7,295 bases of DNA from Spirochaetales bacterium (GCA_031266855.1 JAISAF010000138.1:1-7295); one strand, 5' to 3'; shown: positions 1 through 5,726, counted from the first letter of the stretch. A program made the numbers and translations. The notes: generated from the letters alone by a model not told the origin.

Positions 1-151
1 GTTCCGGCGCTAAAGCGCCTCCAGGGTTCCATTCGCCTAGGTCGGCTACGCCTCCCACGGCTCATTCCGCCCACATTTTGCCAGCCCCGGTCTTGCTACG
101 CAAGCCCTTATTCGGGCCGCCAAAACGTCATATACAGCCGGAACGTTATGC
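1..151 (+). repeat. Dyad-rich attC-like element (possible integron cassette recombination site), left end outside window
   Basis: The first eight bases GTTCCGGC (1-8) are the exact reverse complement of GCCGGAAC at 137-144. The latter is followed at once by GTTATGC (145-151), which resembles the R' core of integron attC sites (consensus GTTRRRY, one mismatch). In between lie smaller dyads: GGCGC-TAAA-GCGCC (6-19), CTTGC-TAC-GCAAG in the 90-105 region, and an imperfect arm pair ACATTTTG near 73 with CAAAACGT near 121. A long, imperfectly self-complementary 5' flank ending in a GTT-type core directly before an AT-rich toxin-antitoxin pair is the layout of a chromosomal-integron cassette. The matching R'' box would lie just left of base 1 and cannot be seen. 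It could equally be another dispersed intergenic repeat. No integrase is visible. Confidence 0.4.
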
Positions 152-324
152 GCAATGACAGGGCTAGATATAGACTGTGTTCCACTGTTACTGAAGCAAT
201 AACAATAGCCTTACAAGACTGGATAGATATTTTCCATATTAAGGAATTAAACAAAAAAATCGCTCAAAAGCCTGTTATTATACATAATGGGCAAAAAATC
301 CGTGAAATAAACCGGCGGAAATGA
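148..324 (+). CDS. vapB: VapB-type antitoxin, apparently missing its normal N-terminus
   Basis: A 58-residue frame ends in TGA at 322-324, overlapping the ATG of the toxin gene by the usual ATGA arrangement, which suggests translational coupling. From about residue 12 it reads STVTEAITIALQDWIDIF, the helix pattern of ribbon-helix-helix VapB antitoxins (T-E-A-[IV]-x-x-A-L-x-x-W-I). The tail ends in KIREINRRK, a typical toxin-binding C-terminus. What is missing is the start: VapB proteins normally open with a beta strand such as MRTT-[VL]-x-[IV] and a first helix, about 20 residues that bind DNA. Here the reading frame runs instead into the attC-like element, with a possible ATG at 148 lying inside its GTTATGC core and no Shine-Dalgarno. 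The first 11 codons therefore look like fusion sequence. It may be a 5'-truncated antitoxin that keeps only the toxin-neutralising half. Family assignment is by pattern only. Confidence 0.6.
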   Translation: MRNDRARYRLCSTVTEAITIALQDWIDIFHIKELNKKIAQKPVIIHNGQKIREINRRK

Positions 325-707
325 TAATACTTGACACAGGCGTCTGGATAGAATATTTAAGAAACAATCGGGAATATTATCCAAAAATATCCGCATTCCT
401 GGAAAGAAAGGAAATTCTGGCAGTTGAATGCGTTTTTGGAGAATTATTACAAGGTATTAAAAATAAATATGAAGAAGAAATAATAATAATGAATTATTGG
501 AAATATTTACCAAAGAAAGAATATCGGGATATTATAATAGAGGCAGGGAAGTATTCAAGCAAGAATAAATTAGTGGATACGGGCGTTGGGTTAATAGATG
601 CAATGATTTTGTTACATGGAATAAACAGTAATTCAAAAATATGGACACTGGACAAAAAATTCCAAAAAATAATACCGAAAGAATTAAAATACATTGGCAC
701 TGAATAA
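321..707 (+). CDS. vapC: VapC-family PIN-domain toxin endoribonuclease
   Basis: A 128-residue PIN-domain protein of normal VapC length. All four acidic metal-binding positions of the family are visible: D5 in LDTGVWIEYLR, E41 in FGELLQG, D93 in GLIDAMIL and D111 in TLDKKF. VapC toxins are Mg2+-dependent RNases that cut tRNA or rRNA in the cytoplasm and are blocked by the cognate VapB. The start overlaps the antitoxin stop (ATGA), so the pair would be co-translated and autoregulated if the antitoxin still bound DNA. The gene is much more AT-rich and lysine/isoleucine-rich than the helicase and flavoprotein genes next door, consistent with horizontal acquisition. No frameshift or internal stop is seen, so the toxin looks intact even though the antitoxin's N-terminus does not. 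Confidence 0.9.
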   Translation: MIILDTGVWIEYLRNNREYYPKISAFLERKEILAVECVFGELLQGIKNKYEEEIIIMNYWKYLPKKEYRDIIIEAGKYSSKNKLVDTGVGLIDAMILLHGINSNSKIWTLDKKFQKIIPKELKYIGTE

Positions 708-727
708 GAACAGTCTTGCTGGTCACA

Positions 728-758
728 AGCCCGTAGGCTGGTTCCAGGCAGCCGGGCT
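728..758. other. Bulged hairpin 21 bp downstream of vapC
   Basis: AGCCC (728-732) pairs with GGGCT (754-758) and GGCTG (736-740) pairs with CAGCC (749-753), giving a 10-bp stem with a GTA bulge and an eight-base loop. It could help end vapC transcription, but no T tract follows, so it is not a classical intrinsic terminator. It lies directly beside the perfect palindrome at 763-797 and may belong to the same repeat neighbourhood. Confidence 0.4.
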
Positions 759-762
759 GATC

Positions 763-938
763 GCCCATATATGAATGTGAAACATTCATATATGGGCGGG
801 CCTGCTTTTATGGCCTGTTTCAGCCGCTGGTGCGCGCGCAAAGGATTGCAGCGGAAAGCCCACAGGATTTGCATAAGCAAATCCGAGGACTTGGAGCGGA
901 AAGCCTGGTTTTTGGCGCTTCGCGCCAAAAATGCGCCC
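763..938 (-). repeat. Structured hairpin repeat, copy A
   Basis: Read on the minus strand from 938 to 763 this element has the order: GGGCGCA, hairpin 1, linker 1, hairpin 2, linker 2, a GC-rich link TGCGCGCGCACCAGCGGC, then hairpin 3. Hairpin 1 (909-931) has 10-bp perfect arms TTTTTGGCGC and a three-base loop. Hairpin 2 (865-884) is GGATTTGC-TTAT-GCAAATCC. Hairpin 3 (763-797) has 16-bp perfect arms and a GAA/TTC loop. The linkers each carry GGCTTTCCGCT (complement at 895-905 and 850-860) and match copy B at 4305-4466 almost base for base, while the stems differ. Open frames across it on either strand are not conserved in phase with copy B, so it is judged non-coding. It lies just beyond the 3' end of the flavoprotein gene, but none of its hairpins is followed by a T tract. 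Confidence 0.8.
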
Positions 939-1000
939 AAAGACATCCGTTTTTCCGAAAAAAAAGTAAACGCTTTTGGGCCGCGCGAATGGCTTAAAAA

Positions 1001-2248
1001 TTATAATGCGAGACTTTGTGCGGCCAGATACCCCGTGGAAAAGGCGGCTTGCAGGTTGTAACCGCCTTCGTCGCCGTCGATGTCCAGAATTTCCCCCGCG
1101 AAATACAGCCCCGGCACGATACGCGATTCCATAGTTTTGGGATTTACCTCGTCCAGACTGACGCCTCCGGCGGTCGTCATAGCGCTGTGAAAATCCTCTG
1201 TCGCCGCGACCGGTGCCGGGAAGCGTACAAGCTGCCGCGCGAGTTCACGCGTTTCCGCGCGGGTAAGCGTGGCGCAGGTTTTTGAACGCGGGATCGAGGC
1301 GCGCGCGAGGATAAAATCTTCCAGCGCCCGCGTAAGGGAATACGCGGCAAGAAGCGTACCGGCTGTTTTGCGCGGCTCCTTTTTTACCACAGCGGAAAAG
1401 GCCTGGAGAAATCCTTCTGGATTGCGCGGATGCAGAAAGTTTACGGCAAGGGTATCGCCCCGCTCGATATACCGGGACAGGTTCAGAATGACAGGCCCCG
1501 AAACTCCCCGGTGGGTAAAAAGGAGATCGCCTTCTCCACGCAGGACAAGGCGGCCCGCTCCGCCGCCGCCGTTTTCCGAACGGAAAACCGCCACACCAGT
1601 ATGGCGGAAACTGTTTCCCGCAAGGGACTCAAAACCAGGACTGAGTATCCCGCACAGGGCCGGTTTTGGCCACCGTATCGTGTGCCCCAGACTTTGAGCA
1701 AGCGCGAAACCGCTGCCGTCGGAACCTGTGTGCGGGCAGGAACGGCCTCCCGCCGCGAGAATAACTTTATCCGCCCGGTAAACCTTTTTTTCCGCCAGCG
1801 GTTTTTTTTCTAGTTCTGTTTCTTTTGCTGTTTCAATGGCAAAACCGCCGGAAACCCCGCGCAGCGCCGTAACTTTCGTACTGGTATGAAAATCCGCGGC
1901 CCGGACCGCCTTGAGCAGCGCCTCCAGAACACTGGCGGAGTTCAGCGTTTTCGGGAAGATTTTCCCGTCTTCGCGGACAATGAAATCAAGACCTCTCCCG
2001 CGGAAAAACCCCAGAAGAGCCTCCGGCGGGAAAGCGTACAGAGCCGCTTTCAGGAACCTGCCGTTCCCGCCATAACACGGAAGAAAATCCCCGACGCCGC
2101 CGCTGTGGGTAATATTGCACTGGCCGCCGCCGGAAAGAAGCAGTTTCCTGCCAGGCCGGCCGCCGCGCTCAAAAACCCCGGCGGCCCCGCCCAGACAGGC
2201 CGCGGCCATAAGACCCGCCGGCCCGCCGCCTATAATGGCAATGCGCAT
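1001..2248 (-). CDS. HI0933-family NAD(P)/FAD-dependent oxidoreductase (flavoprotein)
   Basis: A 415-residue flavoprotein of the HI0933/YhiN family (BaiN-like or aminoacetone-oxidase-type annotations); its physiological substrate is not established. The FAD-binding Rossmann motif IIGGGPAGLMAA is at residues 5-16. The family signature GRKLLLSGGGQCNITH covers 33-48, LAAGGRSCPHTGSDGSG 164-180 and LLFTHRGVSGP 242-252. The C-terminal FAD-closing motif is GLYFAGEILDIDGDEGGYN at 380-398. Length and motif order are normal. I place the start at the ATG at 2248, directly before the Rossmann strand, behind a GAGAGG-type ribosome site about 10 bases upstream. An upstream in-frame ATG at 2296 would add 16 unconserved residues. 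It follows the helicase gene by 67 bases on the same strand and has no obvious promoter of its own, so it is probably the distal gene of a two-gene operon. Confidence 0.9.
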   Translation of the reverse strand: MRIAIIGGGPAGLMAAACLGGAAGVFERGGRPGRKLLLSGGGQCNITHSGGVGDFLPCYGGNGRFLKAALYAFPPEALLGFFRGRGLDFIVREDGKIFPKTLNSASVLEALLKAVRAADFHTSTKVTALRGVSGGFAIETAKETELEKKPLAEKKVYRADKVILAAGGRSCPHTGSDGSGFALAQSLGHTIRWPKPALCGILSPGFESLAGNSFRHTGVAVFRSENGGGGAGRLVLRGEGDLLFTHRGVSGPVILNLSRYIERGDTLAVNFLHPRNPEGFLQAFSAVVKKEPRKTAGTLLAAYSLTRALEDFILARASIPRSKTCATLTRAETRELARQLVRFPAPVAATEDFHSAMTTAGGVSLDEVNPKTMESRIVPGLYFAGEILDIDGDEGGYNLQAAFSTGYLAAQSLAL

Positions 2249-2315
2249 GTCAGGCCGCCTCTCTTCGCCACCCGCCGCGCGGGCCGGACAGAACAATCCG
2301 CATACAGCGCGGAGG

Positions 2316-4220
2316 CTACTTCTTCTTTTTGAAGAACCCGATAATTCTGCCTACCAGACCCGGCTTTCCGGGAGACTGCGGCTGCGATGGAGACTGTGAT
2401 TGTGGCGGTAATTGTGAATGTGATGATGATGTGGACTGCGATTGTAATTGAGACTTCGATTGGATTCGCTCTTGTTTCCCCGTCTCCCGCGCGTTCTGCC
2501 CATCCCGGCCTGCCTGCCCGTGCCCGCCGCCCGTCTGCGCGTCCCTGAAATCCCCGCGCCGGGATCTGTCCCTCCGACCGGATCTTTTGCCCTCCGCCCG
2601 GAAGGAATCCCTGTTTCCCCCGCGCCCCGGCGAAGCCGCAGCGGCCGGTCCCGCGCCAAACTCTTCGCCGTATTTATCATGGTAAAAAGCCAGCCGCTCC
2701 TCCCTGCTCATCTTTTTATCCCCAGGACGCCGGTTGCCCCTGCCGCCGGACTTCCTGTTCTGTCTGCCCTCCCCCTGCGGCAAGCGCGGCGAATATGGCG
2801 GCTGCGGGGAGTGTGGTGGCTGCGGCGGCTGCGGCGAACCATGCTCCTGCGGCGGAACCTGCTCCCGCGCCGAACCGCTTCCCGCCGCGTCCCGCACAGG
2901 CCCCCCGGCGGAAAACCCGCCCGCGGGTTTTCCGCCCGAACCAGACTCCCGCCTTCGCCGGCCATCCCGCCCGCGGCCCTCTATATGGTCTCTCCTGTCC
3001 CCGTCCCTGCCATGCCGATCCCCCCCGCGCTCGTCCCTGCCATGACCATAGCGCCCGGTACGGATACTCATCCCAGCGCTCTTGTCCTCCATAAGTTCCT
3101 CCTCCGCAAAGGACTGAACAGGAATCTTCTGATCAATGTATTTTTCAATAGCCTCCAAACCAAAAACGTATTTCTCACAGGCAAGAGTTACAGCCAGCCC
3201 GCTCTTCCCCACACGCGCGGTCCGGCCAATACGATGAACATAATTCTCCGCATCCTCCGGCACATCGTAGTTGACAACCAAATCAAGATCCTCAACATGC
3301 AAGCCCCGCGCCGCCACATCCGTAGCAACAAGAAAACTAATCGACCCCTCTTTCATATCGTCGATAATACGCAAACGCTTTTTCTGCGGCAAATCCCCAA
3401 TAATAAACTGACTTTTGTAACCGTTTATCTCCATACGCTTACAAACCTCTTCCGCCGCATGTTTGGTATTCGTAAAAATAATAGCGTTCTTAGGATTCAC
3501 CTTCCTCAAAATACCCAGAAAAAGCCGCATCTTCTCCGCCGAAGACACATGATAAATCTCCTGAGTAATAGTCTGCACCGTTACCTGCTCCGGATGAATC
3601 TCGATCTCCTGCGCCCCATTCATATACTCCCACGCCAGACTCGAAACCCGCAAACCCAGCGTCGCCGAAAGAAGCATCGTCAAACGCTCCTGTGCCGCAG
3701 GCATCCTGCGCAACAGTTTCCGCAAATCCGGCAAAAAACCCATATCAAAAAGCCTGTCCGCCTCATCAATAACAAGAATCCCCACATCCTGAAGATTTAT
3801 CTTCTTCTGATGAGAAAAATCAATAAGCCGCCCCGGCGTCCCAATAATAAGATCCACCCCCTCCCTCAGCAGCGCCTCCTGAGCGCCATAACCAATCCCC
3901 CCAAAAAAACTCCCAATCCTATACGGCAAATACTTCCCCAGCGCCCTCGCATCCACCTCAATCTGCGTCGCAAGCTCCCGCGTCGGCACAATCACAAGCG
4001 CCTTCCGCCCCCGGTATTTTTCCCCCACACACAACTGCTGAAAAATCGTAACCAAAAACGCCGCCGTCTTCCCCGACCCAGTCTGCGACTGAACAGTAAC
4101 ATCCTGCCCACTCAAAGTCCGCCCAAACGTCTCCTCCTGCACAGGAAAGCACTCCACAAAACCCGCCTCCTCCACAGCCCTCAAAAGACGCGCATCAAGA
4201 TTCAAATCACTAAATTTCAT
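2316..4220 (-). CDS. DEAD-box ATP-dependent RNA helicase, RhlE-like, with long disordered C-terminal tail
   Basis: A 634-residue protein with a complete DEAD-box core in residues 1-370: Q motif with Q28, motif I SQTGSGKT 45-52, Ia PTREL 79-83, TPGR 128-131, motif II DEAD 152-155, SAT 185-187, IIFTNTK 247-253, motif V ATDVAARG 299-306 and motif VI HRIGRTAR 329-336. Such enzymes unwind short RNA duplexes with ATP during ribosome assembly, mRNA decay or cold adaptation. The last 250 or so residues are low complexity: an Arg/Gly/Asp-rich block (386-430), a Pro/Gln block (455-480), a helical island SREERLAFYHDKYGEEF (505-521), a second basic block (531-560), a Ser/Gln run (588-615) and the ending GLVGRIIGFFKKKK. 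The basic tail probably adds non-specific RNA binding. The start ATG is preceded by AGGAG five bases upstream and by a good promoter. It heads an operon with the flavoprotein gene. Confidence 0.93.
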   Translation of the reverse strand: MKFSDLNLDARLLRAVEEAGFVECFPVQEETFGRTLSGQDVTVQSQTGSGKTAAFLVTIFQQLCVGEKYRGRKALVIVPTRELATQIEVDARALGKYLPYRIGSFFGGIGYGAQEALLREGVDLIIGTPGRLIDFSHQKKINLQDVGILVIDEADRLFDMGFLPDLRKLLRRMPAAQERLTMLLSATLGLRVSSLAWEYMNGAQEIEIHPEQVTVQTITQEIYHVSSAEKMRLFLGILRKVNPKNAIIFTNTKHAAEEVCKRMEINGYKSQFIIGDLPQKKRLRIIDDMKEGSISFLVATDVAARGLHVEDLDLVVNYDVPEDAENYVHRIGRTARVGKSGLAVTLACEKYVFGLEAIEKYIDQKIPVQSFAEEELMEDKSAGMSIRTGRYGHGRDERGGDRHGRDGDRRDHIEGRGRDGRRRRESGSGGKPAGGFSAGGPVRDAAGSGSAREQVPPQEHGSPQPPQPPHSPQPPYSPRLPQGEGRQNRKSGGRGNRRPGDKKMSREERLAFYHDKYGEEFGAGPAAAASPGRGGNRDSFRAEGKRSGRRDRSRRGDFRDAQTGGGHGQAGRDGQNARETGKQERIQSKSQLQSQSTSSSHSQLPPQSQSPSQPQSPGKPGLVGRIIGFFKKKK

Positions 4221-4240
4221 ATTACTCCTAAATTATCCAA

Positions 4241-4269
4241 ATTATAATGAATTTCAAAAAAAATTCCAA
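4241..4269 (-). promoter_or_regulatory. Sigma-70-type promoter and ribosome site of the helicase-flavoprotein operon
   Basis: On the minus strand TTGGAA (4264-4269) and TATAAT (4241-4246) are separated by exactly 17 bases, a near-consensus -35/-10 pair. The spacer contains a run of eight T. Transcription would begin near 4234, leaving a leader of only about 14 bases that contains AGGAG just before the helicase ATG at 4220. The short leader leaves no room for a riboswitch. The promoter lies between the helicase gene and repeat copy B, so copy B is upstream of, not within, this transcript. Confidence 0.7.
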
Positions 4270-4304
4270 GCCGGAAGGACGAAATTGCCAGAATAAACGC
4301 ATCC

Positions 4305-4466
4305 GGGCGCATTTTTTGCCCGTGGAAACCACGGGCAAAAAACCGGGCTTTCCGCTCCAAGTCCTCGGAAGCGCCCATGCGCTTCCTGTGGGCTTTCCGC
4401 TACAATCCCGTGCGCGCGCCCAGCGGCAACGCGCGAACCTGTATATGCTCTGCATATACAGGTTCG
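4305..4466 (+). repeat. Structured hairpin repeat, copy B
   Basis: Same architecture as copy A, on the plus strand. GGGCGCA (4305-4311) is followed by hairpin 1 with 14-bp perfect arms TTTTTTGCCCGTGG and loop AAA (4312-4342). Linker 1 contains GGCTTTCCGCTCCAAGTCC (4346-4364), then comes hairpin 2 GGAAGCGC-CCAT-GCGCTTCC (4367-4386). Linker 2 contains GGCTTTCCGCTACAATCC (4391-4408), followed by the GC-rich link TGCGCGCGCCCAGCGGC and hairpin 3 with 15-bp perfect arms CGAACCTGTATATGC and loop TCT (4434-4466). Against copy A the linkers differ at about one base each, while all three stems differ in sequence and keep perfect pairing. Three of the eight pairs in hairpin 2 are compensatory changes. 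Confidence 0.8.
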
Positions 4467-4482
4467 TGCCTGCACCCGCGTG

Positions 4483-4613
4483 ACGCGATTTTGCCCGGCC
4501 CGTAACCTGTATTGTATATACAACAAGAGCTTTGTAGGGCCTCTTGCCCGGAAAACCTGTTATCGCAAAAACACGCTCCCGCGTGCGCTTACTTGGGTAT
4601 GGCAAAATCGCGT
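4483..4613. repeat. Long-range inverted repeat with nested palindromes
   Basis: ACGCGATTTTGCC (4483-4495) is the exact reverse complement of GGCAAAATCGCGT (4601-4613), enclosing 105 bases. Inside lie the perfect 12-base palindrome TTGTATATACAA (4512-4523) and a short CACGC-TCCC-GCGTG hairpin (4572-4585). Beyond it are CGCG-CTT-CGCG (around 4630-4640) and CGGCA-AAC-TGCCG (4662-4674). No convincing gene is seen in this interval. It continues the hairpin-rich character of repeat copy B but shares no clear sequence with copy A. Confidence 0.55.
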
Positions 4614-4706
4614 GTGTTACCGCCGGCACCGCGCTTCGCGTGACATGATTCTGTACAGCGACGGCAAACTGCCGCTGCCCCGCTGTCAACGCGTCCCAGC
4701 CTGGAA

Positions 4707-4871
4707 AGTACGATAGAATACATTGGTAAATGGGAAGTCCTGTATAAGTCCAGTTTTACCTGTGCTGTATTCGGTACAATTAAAAACATGGCTGGCAGGA
4801 ACCATAAGCTGAACGAAGGAGAAAAAGCCTGTAACAAATACTCTGTCCGAAATCTGAACTGCGGAATTTAA
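4707..4871 (+). pseudogene. Relic of a KilA-N domain gene
   Basis: The plus-strand frame STIEYIGKWEVLYKSSF followed by CAVFGTIKNMAGRN matches the KilA-N domain pattern as I remember it (E-[FY]-[IL]-G-x-W-E-x-L, a later F, then K-N-x-A-G-x-N). In intact proteins this is followed by a segment with W-[IV]-E-x-T-x-A-x-G-I and a longer C-terminus. Here the similarity fades after AGRN and the frame stops at 4869-4871. Upstream the frame merges into the hairpin-rich DNA without a start codon or ribosome site. KilA-N proteins are DNA-binding proteins common in phages and large DNA viruses and in bacterial accessory islands. The piece is about 55 codons, so it is a fragment and not a working gene. Assignment is by eye and only moderately secure. 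Confidence 0.45.
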
Positions 4872-4995
4872 TGGGATTGTCGAACAGGTCTAATATAATA
4901 CAAGGAATTATGAAACCCGCCTCTGAAATCAATCCAGTCAGGAATCATTAAAATCGATTAATTCGACAACATAGTTAGGCGAAGTAAGTGCGCTA
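4872..4995. other. Intergenic AT-rich DNA, no gene seen
   Basis: No supported coding frame. An 8-bp inverted pair TTGTCGAA (4877-4884) and TTCGACAA (4962-4969) encloses 77 bases and is followed by GTTAGGC (4975-4981), which fits the GTTRRRY core of attC sites. No matching outer box is found at the left, so this is noted only as a possible degraded cassette junction. Confidence 0.25.
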
Positions 4996-5259
4996 TTAGA
5001 AATTGCTATACGGTACAATTTCTTCAAATATCACACCTCCATCGATATAAATTAATGGGATATTTTCATCTTTACAAGTTATTTCTAAACTCTCATCAAT
5101 TTTATCTGTAATTATGACAACTTTTAGATTTTTTGTTGCCTTTAGATTTTTATCTTTATATTTCTCGTTCAATTCATCTAAATGATGTTTAGCCCAGGCC
5201 TTATACTTTGCATACTGTGTAATAACAGTTTTATCCCTGCCTGCAATTTTATTTTCCAT
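4996..5259 (-). CDS. N-terminally truncated PD-(D/E)XK nuclease-like fragment
   Basis: An 87-residue frame beginning MENKIAG and containing ITQYAKYKAWAKHH, then a beta-strand segment LKVVIITDKIDESL and NIPLIYIDGG. In PD-(D/E)XK nuclease-like proteins the catalytic strand ends in [VI]-[IV]-E-N-K or E-x-K, followed by a Q-x3-Y helix and a later beta strand. This frame therefore seems to begin exactly at the E-x-K motif (E2, K4) with Q15/Y19 in the next helix. The first half, with the PD aspartate, is absent. Upstream the same frame meets a TAA at about 5269-5271, inside the edge of the IS200-like relic, and there is no Shine-Dalgarno before the ATG. It therefore looks like the 3' remnant of a gene cut by that insertion, unlikely to be an active nuclease. 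Function of the parent gene (defence, restriction or other) is unknown. Its composition is AT-rich like vapC. Confidence 0.55.
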   Translation of the reverse strand: MENKIAGRDKTVITQYAKYKAWAKHHLDELNEKYKDKNLKATKNLKVVIITDKIDESLEITCKDENIPLIYIDGGVIFEEIVPYSNF

Positions 5260-5266
5260 GTGCCAG

Positions 5267-5616
5267 GTTTAAAACCACCGCCTTTAGGCGGTCAGCTTTA
5301 AGCAGGTCTTGCCGATAGGGGGAGCCAAAGAGTTTCCCGAATTAGAGAAGCGGTATTTGGGTCGGTACTTGTTGGGACGATAATTTCCGCGCGACGACAG
5401 AGACGATAACGCAAGAGATGATATGGGGATATATAAAGAACCAATATGAGCATGGAGAGAGGAACAATTTCGAGATAGAGGAAAGAAGGATATAAAGGAA
5501 CGAGTTTCAGTCGCAAGCTTTAGATTGCTTTAGCAAAAGGACATTTAAGGAGGCTTTAGCCCCAATGCGGCTTTCAGCCGCTACAAAACCCACCGCCTTT
5601 AGGCGGTGGTCGTTTA
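5267..5616 (+). mobile_element. Decayed IS200/IS605-family element with both hairpin ends
   Basis: The 18-base string CCACCGCCTTTAGGCGGT occurs at 5275-5292 and again at 5590-5607. Each forms a short-stem hairpin with loop TTTA, and the right copy extends to eight pairs (5590-5609). These are the subterminal hairpins typical of IS200/IS605 elements, which move as single-stranded DNA recognised at such hairpins. Between them lies the frameshifted 3' part of a Y1 transposase gene. Near the right end are GCTTTAG repeats and a second hairpin GCGGCT-TTC-AGCCGC (5567-5581). The element is only about 350 bp, so much of tnpA has been lost. It could still be mobilised in trans by a full-length relative, in the manner of palindrome-associated miniature elements. 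Exact termini cannot be fixed because this family makes no target duplications. Confidence 0.7.
5303..5495 (+). pseudogene. tnpA: IS200/IS605 TnpA (Y1 transposase) C-terminal remnant, frameshifted
   Basis: In one frame 5303-5383 reads QVLPIGGAKEFPELEKRY, then LGRYLLGR and a stop at 5381-5383. A frame change near 5379 continues as FRATTETITQEMIWGYIKNQYE to a stop at 5493-5495. Joined, these follow the end of Y1 transposases: the EFPEL-x-K-x-Y-W-G-x-x-[LF]-W-x-R-G-Y-F segment and the T-x-E-x-I-x-x-Y-I-x-x-Q helix that carries the nucleophilic tyrosine (here the TAT at 5430-5432). The N-terminal part with the HUH metal-binding motif is missing, because the sequence begins directly after the left-end hairpin. 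The element cannot move itself. Confidence 0.7.
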
Positions 5617-5703
5617 GATGCGCTGGCCCTGGAGTTTGGAGGCTGTTCCAAAAACTGAAGTTTCAAGAAAGCCTCTCGGGCCTCTCAAAACAGTCCGGTT
5701 CCC
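5617..5703. other. Short spacer between the two insertion sequences, nothing recognised
   Basis: No supported gene or RNA. The only pattern is a direct repeat GCCTCTC-GG-GCCTCTC in the 5674-5690 area. An open frame crosses the spacer and enters the ISAs1 end, but has no family pattern. Confidence 0.4.
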
Positions 5704-5725
5704 GCACAGGGCGAGCGCATATAAA
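5704..5725. repeat. ISAs1 left terminal inverted repeat
   Basis: A 22-bp exact reverse complement of 6949-6970, next to the 3' end of the transposase gene. Confidence 0.9.
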
Positions 5726-5726
5726 T

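Noticed and set aside
909..931. Intrinsic terminator for the flavoprotein operon
   Set aside because: The hairpin is perfect, but its T and A runs form part of the stem and no T tract follows on either strand.
494..946. Minus-strand open frame antisense to vapC and through copy A
   Set aside because: Shadow of vapC and the GC-rich repeat; no family pattern or ribosome site.
771..1061. Plus-strand open frame across repeat copy A (96 codons)
   Set aside because: It runs through the hairpins and into the end of the flavoprotein gene. The equivalent stretch of copy B is read in a different phase, so no protein is conserved.
2448..4247. Plus-strand 599-codon open frame antisense to the helicase
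   Set aside because: Mirror of the helicase coding sequence with its codon bias; the translation is low-complexity Arg/Pro/His-rich without domains.
763..4466. CRISPR array or CRISPR-like spacer repeats
   Set aside because: Only two copies, 3.4 kb apart and inverted; no regular repeat-spacer unit and no cas genes.
4228..4689. Minus-strand 153-codon frame, and overlapping frames on both strands, across copy B
   Set aside because: Open only because the repeat is stop-poor. It is broken relative to copy A and has no recognisable domains.
4875..4981. Second attC-like site ending in GTTAGGC
   Set aside because: The core matches, but no complementary outer box is found at the left; only an 8-bp inner pair is present.
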